Shown one piece after another: positions 13,715 through 26,000 of a stretch of 64,000 nt of DNA. Source of the stretch: Casuarina equisetifolia (Eukaryota; Streptophyta; Magnoliopsida; Fagales; Casuarinaceae); NCBI GenBank assembly GCA_028551475.1, contig CM052355.1:7502001-7566000 (forward strand), in the 5' to 3' direction. The translations under genes and the position numbers were made by a program. Positions within the stretch are counted from its first letter, which is position 1. Each line of letters opens with the position of its first letter. Under the pieces are notes generated by a model, which saw nothing but the letters and a program-made list of their open reading frames with translations, searched no databases and had not been told where the DNA came from.

Positions 13715-16062
13715 CTCAAACTCCCTGAGGAAAGAAGCCCGAACCCCGACTTAAAAAATCGAGAAGTATACGTCTTGGCGTACTTAATATATACGCAGGC
13801 AGCAATCAAAACCCTAATGTCGTCGCAAGAAGCTAGGGTTCAGGCCCTGGCTAGAGTATCACAAAACGGCTTAGAAACAGAGAGAGAGAGAGAGAAAGAG
13901 AGAAAAGGAGAGAGAAAATTTGGGAGCGAGGGTTTTGAAAACGTTTTCTTTGTTTGGGAAAAATCCTCAGTAAAGTGCTGGTAATTTGCCCTCCGTATTC
14001 CTGCTAAATTGCGCGAAAGACCCTGTTTTTCCCAATTTCTCAGAATCGATGGTACACGTGCCGCGCGTTGGTACTACCCATTTTGAACTCTCGACCCTCC
14101 CAACCTCTTTGCTCCGACAATAACCCAAAAATAAAAATAAAAAATAAAAAAGACAACCTTAAATTAATCGACAATTATTACTCTATCATATGCATCATCG
14201 TCAGTATTTGCTATTGATATTTAATCAACCCAAAAACAGTATTTTCTTTAAAAAAAAAATGACATCTATTACGTTTCATATTCATCCTTGTATTGTTAAA
14301 TTATTGTGCATACTGAAATTAGTTAAACATCATAACCTTTCGTTAAACAACAGAAAGTGGTCGAACTTAAAAGATTAATAATTTATTCAAATAGTGATGA
14401 TTGATTCCCTTTATGGGCTGTGATACACTAGGGCCAATTTTGAAATATTTTTTATGTTTTTAGTTCTTTTCAGTGAAATCGAAGTAATGTTTCTGAATAA
14501 TTTAATATGGACTGCTGGACCAATGGGTTACAAAGAAAATGGGTCTAACCCAATAACATAAAGGTCGACAAATACAAAATAAGAACATATTCTGCAACGG
14601 CCCATCGTTTATATAGATTGAGACTAGCAAACTGCGTTCAAAATTGACACTGTTCCATTTTTCAAACATCATTATTTTTACCTCGTTTGTTTCGTTTATC
14701 CTTGCTCCTTAACCAACACAACACATTGGAAAATGCTTCCATAAAAGCTTTTACAAAGAGGTATCATTATTCATTGATTTCAAACCATTCGTATTATTGA
14801 ATAACGTACCCTGTCGCTTCCACTGTCCGCCAGAAAACTCCTCCAAGACTCTGAGCACATTAATGGGATCGAAAGCCTTTATTGCAGCCTTCTCCCGATA
14901 ATCTTCCCAGCGAAGCTCTTGGTACAGTTTAATCAACAATATGAAGTGTATCCGTACACCATTATAAGAGATGCATGTTGATCTTCGCTTGTTTTCTCTT
15001 TTCTTAAAAAAGTTTAAAGTAATCATTTTGCTAGTTAGTTTAGTGATAAATTAGTAAAAATTTCAATCATAAACTTTGGAATTTAATGTCTTATATATAC
15101 AAATTAGATGAGTGCATTGTGATATTAAAAATAATTTTTAAAATAAAAACAATCACTTAAATTTGAAGTCAATATAAATGTATAAATCAACAAACTACAC
15201 TCCAATGAGCACGATATATGAAATCTCCAAATTTACAAATTCAAAGCTTTTGGTTCTTCAATCCCTAATCACAATTACGCACATTACGATTGTTGGACAA
15301 GATATTCAATGGTGGAGTAATACTAACAATAGTGATATAACTTTTTAACTAGTTAAAGTATATTTTCTCTTGATTTTTCAAGAGGATTTACTGTAAGTCT
15401 ATTGTTCACCATAAAAATAAAAATAAAAACCAAAATAATCAATAGAAAGCAAAGGTTTTATTGTTTCAAAACGACATATAACTTTTTCGTCATCTACTTA
15501 TTTAGGTGCCAACACAAACACAACCCGTTTTGGACCAATCCAAATTAACTCAGCACAAGCCCAAGAATCATCCTTAATTGGTGAAATTGAAATATGTGGT
15601 CTAAGTCAAGCTTATATGTTCATTAATGATCAACACGCAAAGCTGGGTGTAGCATCTTTGACTATAATCACTTTCCAAGCCACCTATCTCTTGACAACTA
15701 AAAACAATTAATACCCTTGACCATCTTAGGAATTCATGCCATCTTTTAGTTTGTAAGTATCCATCTTTGACCAATAACTCATATCATTATTTATTATGTA
15801 ATTATTTTTCTCTGACTAGCATATTAAAAATAAAAATAAAAATATCTTTTATTGGCTTGCTTTCAAAATTTTGTATTTCTTTGACTTGTTCCAAAAGTGA
15901 TAAATGTTTTTATTTTGTACCTCTTTTAAATTGCATTTAATATAGTAGTGAGTGTTTGTATTTGAATTATAAAATGGTAGTTTTTTTGTATTTTTCTTTT
16001 TCAAAGGTTGTCTGTTATTAAATTCTCACACAATGAGTATTCATATCCTTAATTTTTAAATA
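13715..16062. other. Spacer with GIP1-like promoter and leader, then AT-rich DNA
   Basis: The first 250 bases probably hold the 5' UTR and core promoter of the GIP1-like gene. On the plus strand they include an AG-rich tract at about 13877-13918, which is CT-rich in the mRNA sense. The rest is AT-rich with many short A/T runs and no gene I can name, apart from the doubtful coding fragment at 14751-15026. The copia target-site duplication ends this spacer at 16063-16067. Confidence 0.6.
14751..15026 (-). pseudogene. Possible small coding fragment, family uncertain
   Basis: A 91-codon minus-strand frame contains a protein-like stretch (ELRWEDYREKAAIKAF, then LRVLEEFSGGQWKRQG) between AT-rich, repetitive codons. 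The ELRWEDY part resembles a short motif I associate with plant NUP98-type nucleoporins. The rest does not fit that family as I know it, so this is only a guess. No acceptor or donor model joins it to a neighbour. It may be a gene fragment carried in by a mobile element, or chance. Confidence 0.15.
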
Positions 16063-16067
16063 TAATC

Positions 16068-16343
16068 TGAAGAATTTGATGAACTCTTGTATGTTTGGAA
16101 CAAAAGCTTGTTTACTGATCAAGCAAAACCAAAACTAGTTACAAGAGAAAACAAAGCTGTAGAGAGAAGAACTCTTAATGTGCGGCTATTATGATTTACA
16201 TGTTAACCTAAGAGGCTATATATAAACATAAATGAGGCTTATACAAGGGAAACCCTAATATCTCATAATATAGGAAAATATATTGGGCCTTATTCTAGGC
16301 GCAATATATGGTAACATAAATATAAAATCTTCAACCTTCAACA
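16068..16343 (-). repeat. 3' LTR of the copia element
   Basis: This is the downstream LTR in the element's direction, 276 bp, directly preceded on the minus strand by the purine tract GAAGGGGGG. It has the same TG/CA ends as the other LTR. The outer edge abuts the TAATC target duplication at 16063-16067. Confidence 0.95.
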
Positions 16344-16355
16344 CCCCCCTTCAAG
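16344..16355 (-). other. Polypurine tract of the copia element
   Basis: A short purine run (GAAGGGGGG on the minus strand) lies directly before the 3' LTR and just after the last stop of the RNase H frame. This is where a plus-strand primer is expected in LTR retroelements. Confidence 0.75.
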
Positions 16356-19300
16356 CTGAGGGTCGAAAGAAGTCCAAGACCCCAAGCTTGTTAAGGAGAT
16401 GATAGTGTTGATTTGTCCCTAAAGCCTTGGTCAGAATATCTGCAGGTTGGTCACCACTCCCAACATGTGCTGTGCTAATTAAACCATGACGTATTTTTTT
16501 TCGAATAAAATGACAAGAAACATCTATATGCTTGGTCTTCTGATGAAAGACTGGGTTTTCTGCCAATTTTTACGCTGCTTCATTATCACAATATAACAGT
16601 ACTGGCTGTGAAACATTAATTCTCATATCTTTTAATAGACCAACCACCCAAACGATCTCACAAGTAGTGGTTGTCATGGCCCTGTATTCAGCCTCTGTTG
16701 AAGAAAGAGTCACAACTAGTTGTTTTTTACTTTTTCAAGAAATTACTGAATGTCCAAGTGTAAGACAGAAGCCAGTAGTGGATTAACGTGTCATAGGGCA
16801 TTTTGCATAGCTAGCATCACAGAAAGCTTGCAAGAGAAAATTGCCATCTGAAGAAAAGAATAAACCAAGCCTTATTGTTCCTTTAAAATACTTGACAATG
16901 CGAAGAGCTGCCTCCTAATGGGATTGCTTGGGAGCATGCATGAATTGACTTAAGAGGTGTACGGGAAAAGCAATGTCAAGGCGTGTCATATCAAGATAAT
17001 TCAGCTTACCAATCAATTGTTGATAACTCAAGATGTTCTCAAATGGTGGATCATCTATTTGTGGACGAACTTGCTCATCATATTTTAAGCTAGTAAATAA
17101 GACATTTGTCTCCATAGGATTTCCAACATGCTTTATAGCTGATAGTCCCAATTCAGAGATCAATTCTAAGATATATTTACGTTGACTAAGATGCATGCCA
17201 TTTGAATCTCGAAGGATCTCAACTCCAAGAAAATACTTGAGTTCTCCCAAATCCTTGATTCAAAATGTAGAATGAAGATAGGCTTGTAAAGCCTTAATTT
17301 CTTGTGTGTCATCACCAGTAATTAAGATGTCATCCACATATATGAGCACTAAAACAATATTATTATCTTGTCCTTTAGTGAAAAGAGAATAGTCATACAG
17401 TGACTGTCGATAGCCAGCAGATACTAAAGCTTCTGTAAACTTCTCATTCCACTGTCGTGAAGCTTGCTTTAACCCATACAAAGATTTCTTCAATCGACAT
17501 ACTTTGGACCCCCCTTCAAAAGGACTCCCAGGTGGTGGTTTCATATATACTTCCTCATCTAAATCCCCTTGTAGAAATGCATTATGGACATCCATTTGTC
17601 GAATAGTCCATTTACGTTGTGAAGCAATAGATAATGCACTTCAACTGTCATAGATTTTACTGTAGGAGAGAAAGTCTCATGATAATCGATGCCTTCTGTC
17701 TGACTATAACCCTTCGCTACTAGACGAGCCTTAAACCTCTCAATACTCCCATCGGCATGATACTTAATCTTGTATACCCATTTACATCCTACGGGTTTTC
17801 TTCGTGGTGGTAGGTCTACCAGTTTCCATGTTCCATTTGATTCTAATGCTTTCATTTCCTGATCCATGGCATCTTGCCATCTAGAATCCTTAACTGCCTC
17901 ATGGTAGAACAAGGGTTCTATCTCAGGTGAAATGGCTGCTATGAAGTGTTGATGTGGAATGGGTAAATGTGTATAAGATACATAGTCAGATATGGGGTAT
18001 TGTATGGATGAGCCAACATTGTTGCAAACATAATCTTGAGTCCATATGGGTGGCCTGGAAATTGGAAGTGGTAATATCTGGTGTAGTATGAATGGTTGTA
18101 TCAGGAATGGAATTTGATTGGGTAGGAGAGATTACCTGAGTATCTGAATTAGGGTTAACTCTGATAACTTGTTGTGCAGGCTCCTCATCTTGAGATGACA
18201 TCATAGGAAATTCTGAGGAATGGGACCCATTCTTTATGTTTGTAAAAAGGAAAACATTTTCATGAAAATGAACATCACGACTCATAAAAAATTTCTTTCT
18301 TTCAATGTCATAAAGTTTATACCCTTTTTGCCCAAAAGGGTATCCCATAAAAATGCTAGGAATAGCTCGAGGGGCAAATTTATCTTTATGCCCCACCACT
18401 AAAGCATAGCAAAGACAACCAAAGACTCGAAGTCTAGAAAGGTCAGGAGCTTTCCCATGAATCATCTCATAAGGAGATTTTCCATGTAAGACTGAAGAAT
18501 GAATGCGATTGATAATGTGTGTGGCAGTGAGTATACACTCACCCCAAAAACATGTAGGCATGTGACTTTGAAATTTTAATGCCCGTGCAACATCTAATAA
18601 GTGATGATGTTTATGTTTTACCACACCATTCTGTTGTGGGGTATATACACATGAACTTTCATGCATTATACTCCGTGATGAAAATAATTTGTCACATGAG
18701 GAATTAAAGAAATCAGTTGCATTATCAGAACGAATGCGTTTGATTCCAATGCTAAAATGATTTTGAATTGTGTTAAAGAAACGTTCCAAATGTGATACTG
18801 TTTCAGTCTTATGTTTCATGAGGAAAGTCCAAGTTCCTCGTGAAAAATCATCAACAATGGTTAGAAAATATTTCGAACCATCATAATTTGGGGCATGATA
18901 TGGTCCCCAAATGTCCACATGGATTAAATCAAAAAGATTTTTGACATTCTCAGTGCGAACAGTGAATGAATCACATGTTTTCTTAGCAAGAGGGCAAACT
19001 GAGCAATGGAAATCAGAAGACGGAAAATCTTTGAAATCATTCAAAAATTTAAATTTAGATAAAGACATGTGACCAAGTCTTGAATGTCATAAATGAAAAT
19101 TAAGGTCATTACATGCTGAAGTAATTGAAAGGGCCGGTGCAGTACCAGAAAATTTGCTAACATGCTTATTCCTAGGATGCAAGAAAAAATAAAGTCCATG
19201 TCGCATTTTACCAATTCCCTTGACATCACCCGTTGAGAGGTCCTGAAACACACACAAATCAGCATAGAAAACCACTAAACAGTTATTCTCACAAATGAAT

Positions 19301-19857
19301 TTAGCTACGGACAACAAATTATATTTGAAATCATGAGAATAAAGAACGGTATGTAATTTTAAACCGTCAACTAGGGTTATGGAACCAGTGTGGGTGACTT
19401 GGGTTAATTCCCCATTTGGCAGTTTAACAGATCTAGACTTAGTCATGCATTTAACAGGAAATTCTAAGCAATTAAAATCAGCAGTAATATGATCACTGGC
19501 CCCACTATCTATAATCCAAATGTAAGGAAAAGATTCTGAAATACCTACTCCATTAGCATGAGAGGTCCTACCATAGTCTTCCTTGATCAAATGGATAATG
19601 CGCTCATACTGCTCTAGTGTAAAAGTGCAATGACTAGGCTCAACAGTGGCCAAATTGACAGTAGAATTACTAGTAAAATTCTTGTGACCTGGGGGATAGC
19701 CATTAAGCTTGTAACAAGCTTCATTCTTATGTCCAAAAAGCTGACAATGCTCACATTGTGGTCCTTTAAGACGATAACAACTTTCCTTGCGGTGCCCCTT
19801 TCGTCCACAATGCTCACATTTGGGTTTGCCAGAAACCCTAGATGATGTATCATTTTA
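16351..19857 (-). pseudogene. Copia pol remnant: zinc knuckles, protease, integrase, RT, RNase H
   Basis: Order on the minus strand: two CCHC knuckles (CEHCGRKGHRKESC and CEHCQLFGHKNEAC) near 19730-19825, protease with WIIDSGASDHIT near 19500, GAG-pre-integrase, integrase core (19068-17986) with HVDIWGP and RSDNA, RT (17912-16915) with an intact YVDD, and RNase H ending at 16351. Breaks seen: TAA at 19855-19857, TGA at 19087-19089, a frameshift near 17640, TGA at 17260-17262, TAG at 16915-16917 and TAA just upstream of 16566. The third integrase catalytic position, normally Glu in a VVERKH-type motif, reads Lys here (VVKHKH). The copy is not expected to make active enzymes. Confidence 0.92.
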
Positions 19858-19998
19858 CCCTACTTTGAGCGAAAATGATGTGTCATTTTCGTTATGCAAA
19901 GGTGTTGTCCCAGTTGATCGCTTAGGCCCTGATGTTGCAACAAGTGGCTCAAATGCGGACCAGCTTGTTGCGTCGGTCCCATATGTCGACGTAAAAGC

Positions 19999-20814
19999 CT
20001 AAGAATCACCAATCGTCTTCTCTGGACCTCCATACCGATATTCAACATTGTTGGCGATGGAGTAAGCTTGCAAAACGTTAGGAAGTGGCCTCATGAGCAA
20101 AATCTGGTCTCTAAGATGAGAAAAGTGATCATCTAGTCCTTTCAAGAATTGATAAAACTTCATGCGTTCTTGATGAAGTTTCCAACCGTCAGTTTTGGAC
20201 ATTTTCGGTGAATCCAGAGCCATCAATGCTGCATACTCATCCCATAGTGCTCTCAAGTGATGAAAATAAGAAGCAATTGATCCACTCGATTGCTTCGTGG
20301 AGCTTAATTCATTCAAAAGGTCATAGATTTGGGTCAGGTCAACCTGGCTGTAACGAGTACAGAGCTCCTTCCAAAGATCAGCAGCACTAACTGTGTAGAT
20401 TAAGCCCTCATGGAGTTGCCCAGATAGCGAGTTAAGGATCCAAGAAAGACAAATTGCATTACAACGCTCCCAGATAGGCAAATAAGGTGAATTTTCAGCC
20501 GGAGCAGGGTATTTGCCATCCACAAATACCAACTTGTTCTTAGAGAGAAGAGCAAGTTTCATAGCACGACTCCAAACAACATAATTACTAGAGCCATTGA
20601 GTTTAAAACCAACCAAAGGAGCTCCACTAGTATCACCGGGTGGTAGATATAGGGGATCATTCGGGTCTGTGATGATCAGAATTAGGAAAACATAACCCTC
20701 ATGATGATCCGATTTAGAACCTGATTGATTCCCCTTCTCTTGGTGAGTTTTTCGAGCATGAGGAGCAACATATGGAGTAACCGGTGGTTGAAGAGGATCT
20801 GACTCAGTAGACAT
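19999..20814 (-). pseudogene. Copia gag (capsid-like) region
   Basis: A 271-codon open frame starts with ATG at 20814. It shows the plant copia gag layout: a segment with FKLNGSSNYVVWSRAM (Retrotran_gag_3-like), then a helical region with DLWKELCTRYSQ and RALWDEYAAL. The zinc knuckles that belong to this polyprotein lie further on in another frame, so the protein is cut short by a frameshift and a TAG at 19999-20001. In an intact element it would form the virus-like particle shell. Confidence 0.85.
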
Positions 20815-21346
20815 GATGAAACCAAAGAAGTCTCCAAACTACTCGTACCAAGAAATATCCAAGAGAAAAATAAATATTTGACAAATATCCAAACCACAAC
20901 AGCAAACCAAAATAGTCACAAAGTGCAGAAGTAAAGAGGAAAAAATACCAAAGATCGTGCGGCTGCTTGGTGTAGTCGACAAAGTCAAATTTGTTTGATC
21001 CGGTGTAGTGCCGAAGAGACAGAAAACCCACAAAGCAAAAGACAAAACTAGGCAGCGGCAAAGTGTACCCTTTCGGAGAGAGAAAACCAAGTGTACCTTT
21101 TTTTTGGAGAAAGCCAATCCCGCACCTTTTGTTTTATTATGGAGAGAGAAACCAAGTGCACCTTTTCTTGAAATCGGAGAGAGAAAAGGTATGAAGAAAA
21201 ATAAAGGCAGCCAAGTCTTCACTCACAACACCCTTCTCTTTAGTTCGGAGAGAGAAAGCCGTATAACAAAGACAAAGCACTAGAAATTCAAAATTGTCTG
21301 CTCGGCACCGTGAACAAAAACTAACCAAAGAATCCAACAAAATCGT
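20815..21346 (-). other. Untranslated leader of the copia element with short repeats
   Basis: This region lies between the primer site and the gag start. Within 21060-21260 a short unit related to CGGAGAGAGAAA on the plus strand recurs four times, twice followed by CCAAGTGTACC or CCAAGTGCACC. No conserved coding frame is seen. Such leaders usually carry packaging signals, but nothing specific can be assigned here. Confidence 0.5.
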
Positions 21347-21361
21347 TGGCTCTCGATACCA
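21347..21361 (-). other. Primer binding site of the copia element
   Basis: Immediately inside the 5' LTR the minus strand reads TGGTATCGAGAGCC. This is close to the usual plant copia site TGGTATCAGAGC, complementary to the 3' end of initiator Met-tRNA, with one extra G. It would prime minus-strand synthesis during reverse transcription. Confidence 0.8.
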
Positions 21362-21637
21362 TGAAGAATTTGATGAACTCTTGTATGTTTGGAACAAAAG
21401 CTTGTTTACTGATCAAGCAAAACCAAAACTAGTTATAAGAGAAAACAAAGTCGTAGAGAGAAGAACTCTTAATGTGCGGCTATTATGATTTACATGTTAA
21501 CCTAAGAGACTATATATAAACATAAATGAGGCTTATACAAGGGAAACCTTAATATCTCATAATATAGGAAAATATATTAGGCCTTATTCTAGGCGCAATA
21601 TATGGTAACATAAATATAAAATCTTCAACCTTCAACA
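21362..21637 (-). repeat. 5' LTR of the copia element
   Basis: This 276-bp repeat is the upstream LTR in the element's own direction. It starts TGTTGAAGG and ends TTCTTCA on the minus strand and contains a TATATATAG box that could serve as the element promoter. It matches 16068-16343 at 270 of 276 positions, and all six differences are transitions. Confidence 0.95.
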
Positions 21638-21642
21638 TAATC

Positions 21643-23001
21643 CTATCTATTACTTTCTTCATCTATGTTCAATATCAAACATAATATAGTCCCATCATCC
21701 ACAGCTAAGTAGCACTGGTCTTACCACCTCAACGATGGGAGTTTAAGACACTACCCTCCCCAAATAAATATATTAAAGTCTCCTTTCCCTCGCCACTTCT
21801 GAGGTAATAATCCTTCAAATGCTACTGAACCCTCGGGTGACCAGGTACAAAAACGACATTTTGTCGAGTTGGACTTGAAAAGCTTCATGCATTTTGTTCT
21901 CATTTTAAGTTCAAGTTTTATCGTGTTACGTCATCCCGTTAACTTATTAAACACACGTCAAAATGACTATTTAAACCTGGGCATCTTACAGTGTTGCTTG
22001 AATCCGTGCCTTTGTGCAATGGCAGTCTCTAGTGAAACCGTGACTTGGTGTAGATTTTAACCTGTTTCAAGAATTTTAACCATCGCAATAGATTCAAAGG
22101 CATCCATAATTTGTCTCAAGGTTTTTTTCACCGTGGGATTTCAAGCATATCTTTCCTAGACATGTTATTCTCGTATCATTTAGCTTGAATGCACTAGATA
22201 TGTTCCTGGTCTCATAATATCATGTCCTTGAAATATCATGACATATAAAATATTATAATTTACTTTTTGGCTTGTATATTTTTCTTGATGTTTCTTGTCT
22301 TGTAGCTTTTCAAACATTTTCATGTACACTGTCATTATGAAAGTATTCTTTTGCATTGACATAATGCAGGCGCACTTGCAAGTTTGGTGAAAAAGAGTAA
22401 ATGAAAGATGAACCGAGAGATTAATCAAAACTTTCTTTAGTCTCAAAGAGGAGTTGGCTGCAACAGTATAGATGAAATTTTGATAAATAAATAAAAATTG
22501 TTTAATTAATGCAAAAAATTTAGGTGTGCTGGGTTAAACTAAAGACAAGAAAAGATGTGCAGAACCACTATGAGTAGTAAATAACATGCATGCTATAAAC
22601 TACGTTGTTATAAGGGCCATGATATATCGCAATTCAAGTTTTCAAAAATTAACTTAAGACCCTAGGCTAAAATATAGTACTTCTCCTTGACCTTGATTAA
22701 ATAACACTCTTGGAGAGGTAGATGACTGAGAGTACATCTCTATATTATTATCGTAACTAGGCATTTCCTACCATCTTAATATTAGGCCTCCACTCACCAC
22801 ATTACAAACAACCAGCACTTGCATATCATCCACCAAAGAACAGAAACAAAGGAACATCGCCATTAGCAAACACAAATCTAAGTAAAGAGGTATATGAGAC
22901 AAAAGTCGCCATAGAAAAGATATGCCGACGAGGTTGTGCCGGTTAGTAGGAAACTCTAGTTGTTAAGAGAGGACCACAACCATCTCAAACGACTCGCCAT
23001 G
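21643..23001. other. Spacer between the copia element and the BRX-like gene
   Basis: This is AT-rich DNA without a recognisable gene or RNA. The last few hundred bases before 23002 are likely the 3' UTR and polyadenylation region of the minus-strand BRX-like gene. No other repeat was seen. Confidence 0.55.
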
Positions 23002-26000
23002 TCACAAGTACTGTTCTTGTATCCTCGCTCGGTTTTCTTCCCACCAAAGTCTGGCGTGCATTTCTCCAAACCTTTCTCGGCTGAATAGAATAAAATGTCA
23101 AGTTCAGTCAGATTGACCAGGGAAGTGAGCAATATAAAGAGCCCACTAATGTTACAGATCATAATAAGACGAAGAAGAACTGCATGCTATGTTATGTCAA
23201 ACCTAAAACCAAAAGAAAATAAGTTCTCGTATCATTCACAAGGGATCTGTATAAATATATAGAAGTTGATGCAGACAATTATATTTCGCTTAACGGAGAG
23301 GCCGCCTCCATGCACATACAGACAACTTTATCCTTCAATTAGCATTAATTCTTAGTCACCCACTCACCAAAGTGTGTAGTTCAAAAAAAGAAAAGAAAAT
23401 AGAAAGTATAACAAAAGCAATATCAATGATTTGTACAAGTATCAAGACAATCAAATCTTGCCATCAAAATTAAATTCAAGAATAGCATACACCTAACCAT
23501 TCAATGGTACGAGAAAACAGAACATTGAATTTCAAACAGTCAAACCACTAGAAAAATACTACTAATAGTACTGCCCTTTAATTGAAGGCACATTAAAAAG
23601 AGAAGGAAAAAAATCACCAATTCAATTAAATGCATATTGTCTTCTTCACTAGAACTTCTTCTATAACAGTAACCTTCTCACTAAAATTTCACCACTTGGC
23701 TGGAAAGAATGGAGTGAACCACAACAAATTGTACTGGCATATTTTAAAATGACATAACCAGCAGATAATGGATCATAATTAAGGAAATTTGCAGGAATCA
23801 CAAAATAAAAATACTCATAAGCAGTTCAAAAGTATTTTTGTTGTCTACTATAAAAAAACTCACTCACCTGAATCGGACTCGTCTAAGCTCACGACCACCA
23901 CCTGGCAGTGCTCGGATTGTAATGTAGACTCCTGGTTCATCCTGTTCGACCCATTCAGATTCCACATCACTGGCATTGCTCACAGAAAGCTCTCCAGAGT
24001 GATCCACCTCCCTTGATGAACTAGTTCTAACTGAACCATCTACAGATGACGTCTCTGTCTTTACCCCAGTGATGCTGGAAAGTTTAGGTGTTGACGATAG
24101 GACGGCTGTGTCATAGTATTGGCGGGATTGAACAGGTTGGTGATCAAGTGAATCCGAAGAAGAGTAGCCCATTCCCACCAGGTGTTGGAAGTGGCGGGGT
24201 AGGCGTTCTTTACTCAAAGGAGGAGTCATAGGGCTATCCCTGGCAGATTCAATCCTTACGCTCTGTAAAGAGAAAGAAAGTTACTCTAAACATCAAGAAC
24301 TACAAAATATACTGCCTCTCTCGTCAAAATGGAAATTTTCCGCCCAAAGAAAAAGAGCATATAAGATATCAAGTTATTCACCGTGATATGTATTAGGTAA
24401 TGTGAAGGCTGCAAGCCATGTTGGAATGAAGGCATCACCACAGTTGATGGTGTGACATCGAATAACATAGTAGAATAAAATCCTAAACGAATTATGGAAA
24501 TGTCTATACAGGGCTAGGTTAATTATGGAAATGGTTTTATACCTTGCCACAAATGAGCAGTCTGTGTGAACCTTTCAGATAAGTAGAAACAAGCATTTAA
24601 AGTGGTAAAATAAAAATCATGTGACCACTATTCTCCTCAAATTGCTGATTTAATAATTTTTACACATTATAAATCAGTTGAGGACTAACCTCATCCTCAG
24701 ATCTCGGTGGGGTTGGAAGTGGGACTGCCTGATGATTGAACCTCTGAACATTGTATAATTCCATGACCTTGTCATAATTCTCGGTCCACCACCTTTGAGC
24801 TTGCCATTTATTAAACAATTCACGGCTGCTCAAAGTAACATAATGATTATGAGCAATCTCCAATTGTCAAATAGAAATCACCCTTACGAGAATGCAAGAG
24901 AACAAAACGAGCACACTTTCTAAATACTGGAACTTCAAGCACTTTGAAATGATTAATAACAACAGGGAAACAATTAGCCATGTTTGCTAGTTCAATTGCC
25001 TTGGCTCTGTTGTAAGAAAAGCTAACTCATATTTATTGCAAAAGCCTACTGACAAAATCATCATGCAGTAGGGTCGAGAATAACATTTACTATTCCATGA
25101 ATAGCTTATCCAAGCAAGAGCTATATCTCAAACTACCAACCAGCATGGATAGTATACATGCCAATTTATGCGCACAGTCCTTCAGCTTTTCAAGGGAATA
25201 TGATTAGCTATCAAATTTATTTAATGTGAGGTTTCATGCAACAGGTTTAATGAGAACAGTACAGACATCGGGGGGTCTAATTTAAGGTATTATTGTCTGC
25301 AAAATATGAGCAACTAGTGGTGTAGTCCACTAGGATGCAGATAGAGGCAACGGTTTGGTTACAGTAATCCTAACATACAGACAAACAAAAATTATGTTGA
25401 TCCACTACCAATACAATTAGTCAAAACCTAAATGAGAACAGTACAAACATCAGGGGCCCTAATTTAAAGTATTATTGTCAGCAAAATATGAGCAACTGGT
25501 GGTGGGGTCCACTAGGATGCAGATATAGGCAAAGGTTTGGTTATAGTAATCCTAACAAACAGACAGACAAAAATTATGTTGATCCACAATATCAATACAA
25601 TTAGTCAAAACCTACTCTCAAGGTGAGACAGAATAATGGGCGGCTTAATAATGGCATAAATTGCTGGAAAGGGTTATGAAAACAAGGTTAACAGGTCTGT
25701 TGCCTTATTTTGAAGGGGCAACTTACAAGATCTTAAAAGGACTTACAATCACTTCTAACCAACTTATAGATAAATAGAAAACTTCCTTTTTCCTTTCTGA
25801 CACGGTATGAAAAGCATAGTCACAACAGTATAGCGTTGATACCTCTGTGCTTCCAATGAGTTACTCTTGGGTTCAGCATAGAAAAGACACATAATATACT
25901 GGGTAACAGTTTATTTTGATGGTTTCAACTGCTACTAAGCAATGTTACAACAAGAAAATACAATTTAAGCAAGTTTGGTCCAGACTTGTTAGTGCAACAT

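Larger units (their letters stand above)
16068..21637 (-). mobile_element. Ty1/copia LTR retrotransposon, complete ends, decayed coding region
   Basis: A 5570-bp element is read on the minus strand. It has two 276-bp LTRs (16068-16343 and 21362-21637) that begin TG and end CA. They are flanked by the identical 5-bp target duplication TAATC at 16063-16067 and 21638-21642. The internal region has a Met-tRNA-type primer site, then gag, CCHC zinc knuckles, protease, integrase, reverse transcriptase and RNase H, then a purine tract. The integrase-before-RT order places it in Ty1/copia. Coding is broken by several stops and at least two frameshifts. The LTRs differ at 6 of 276 sites, so the insertion is fairly recent. 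It sits between two genes and probably does not disturb either. Confidence 0.97.
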
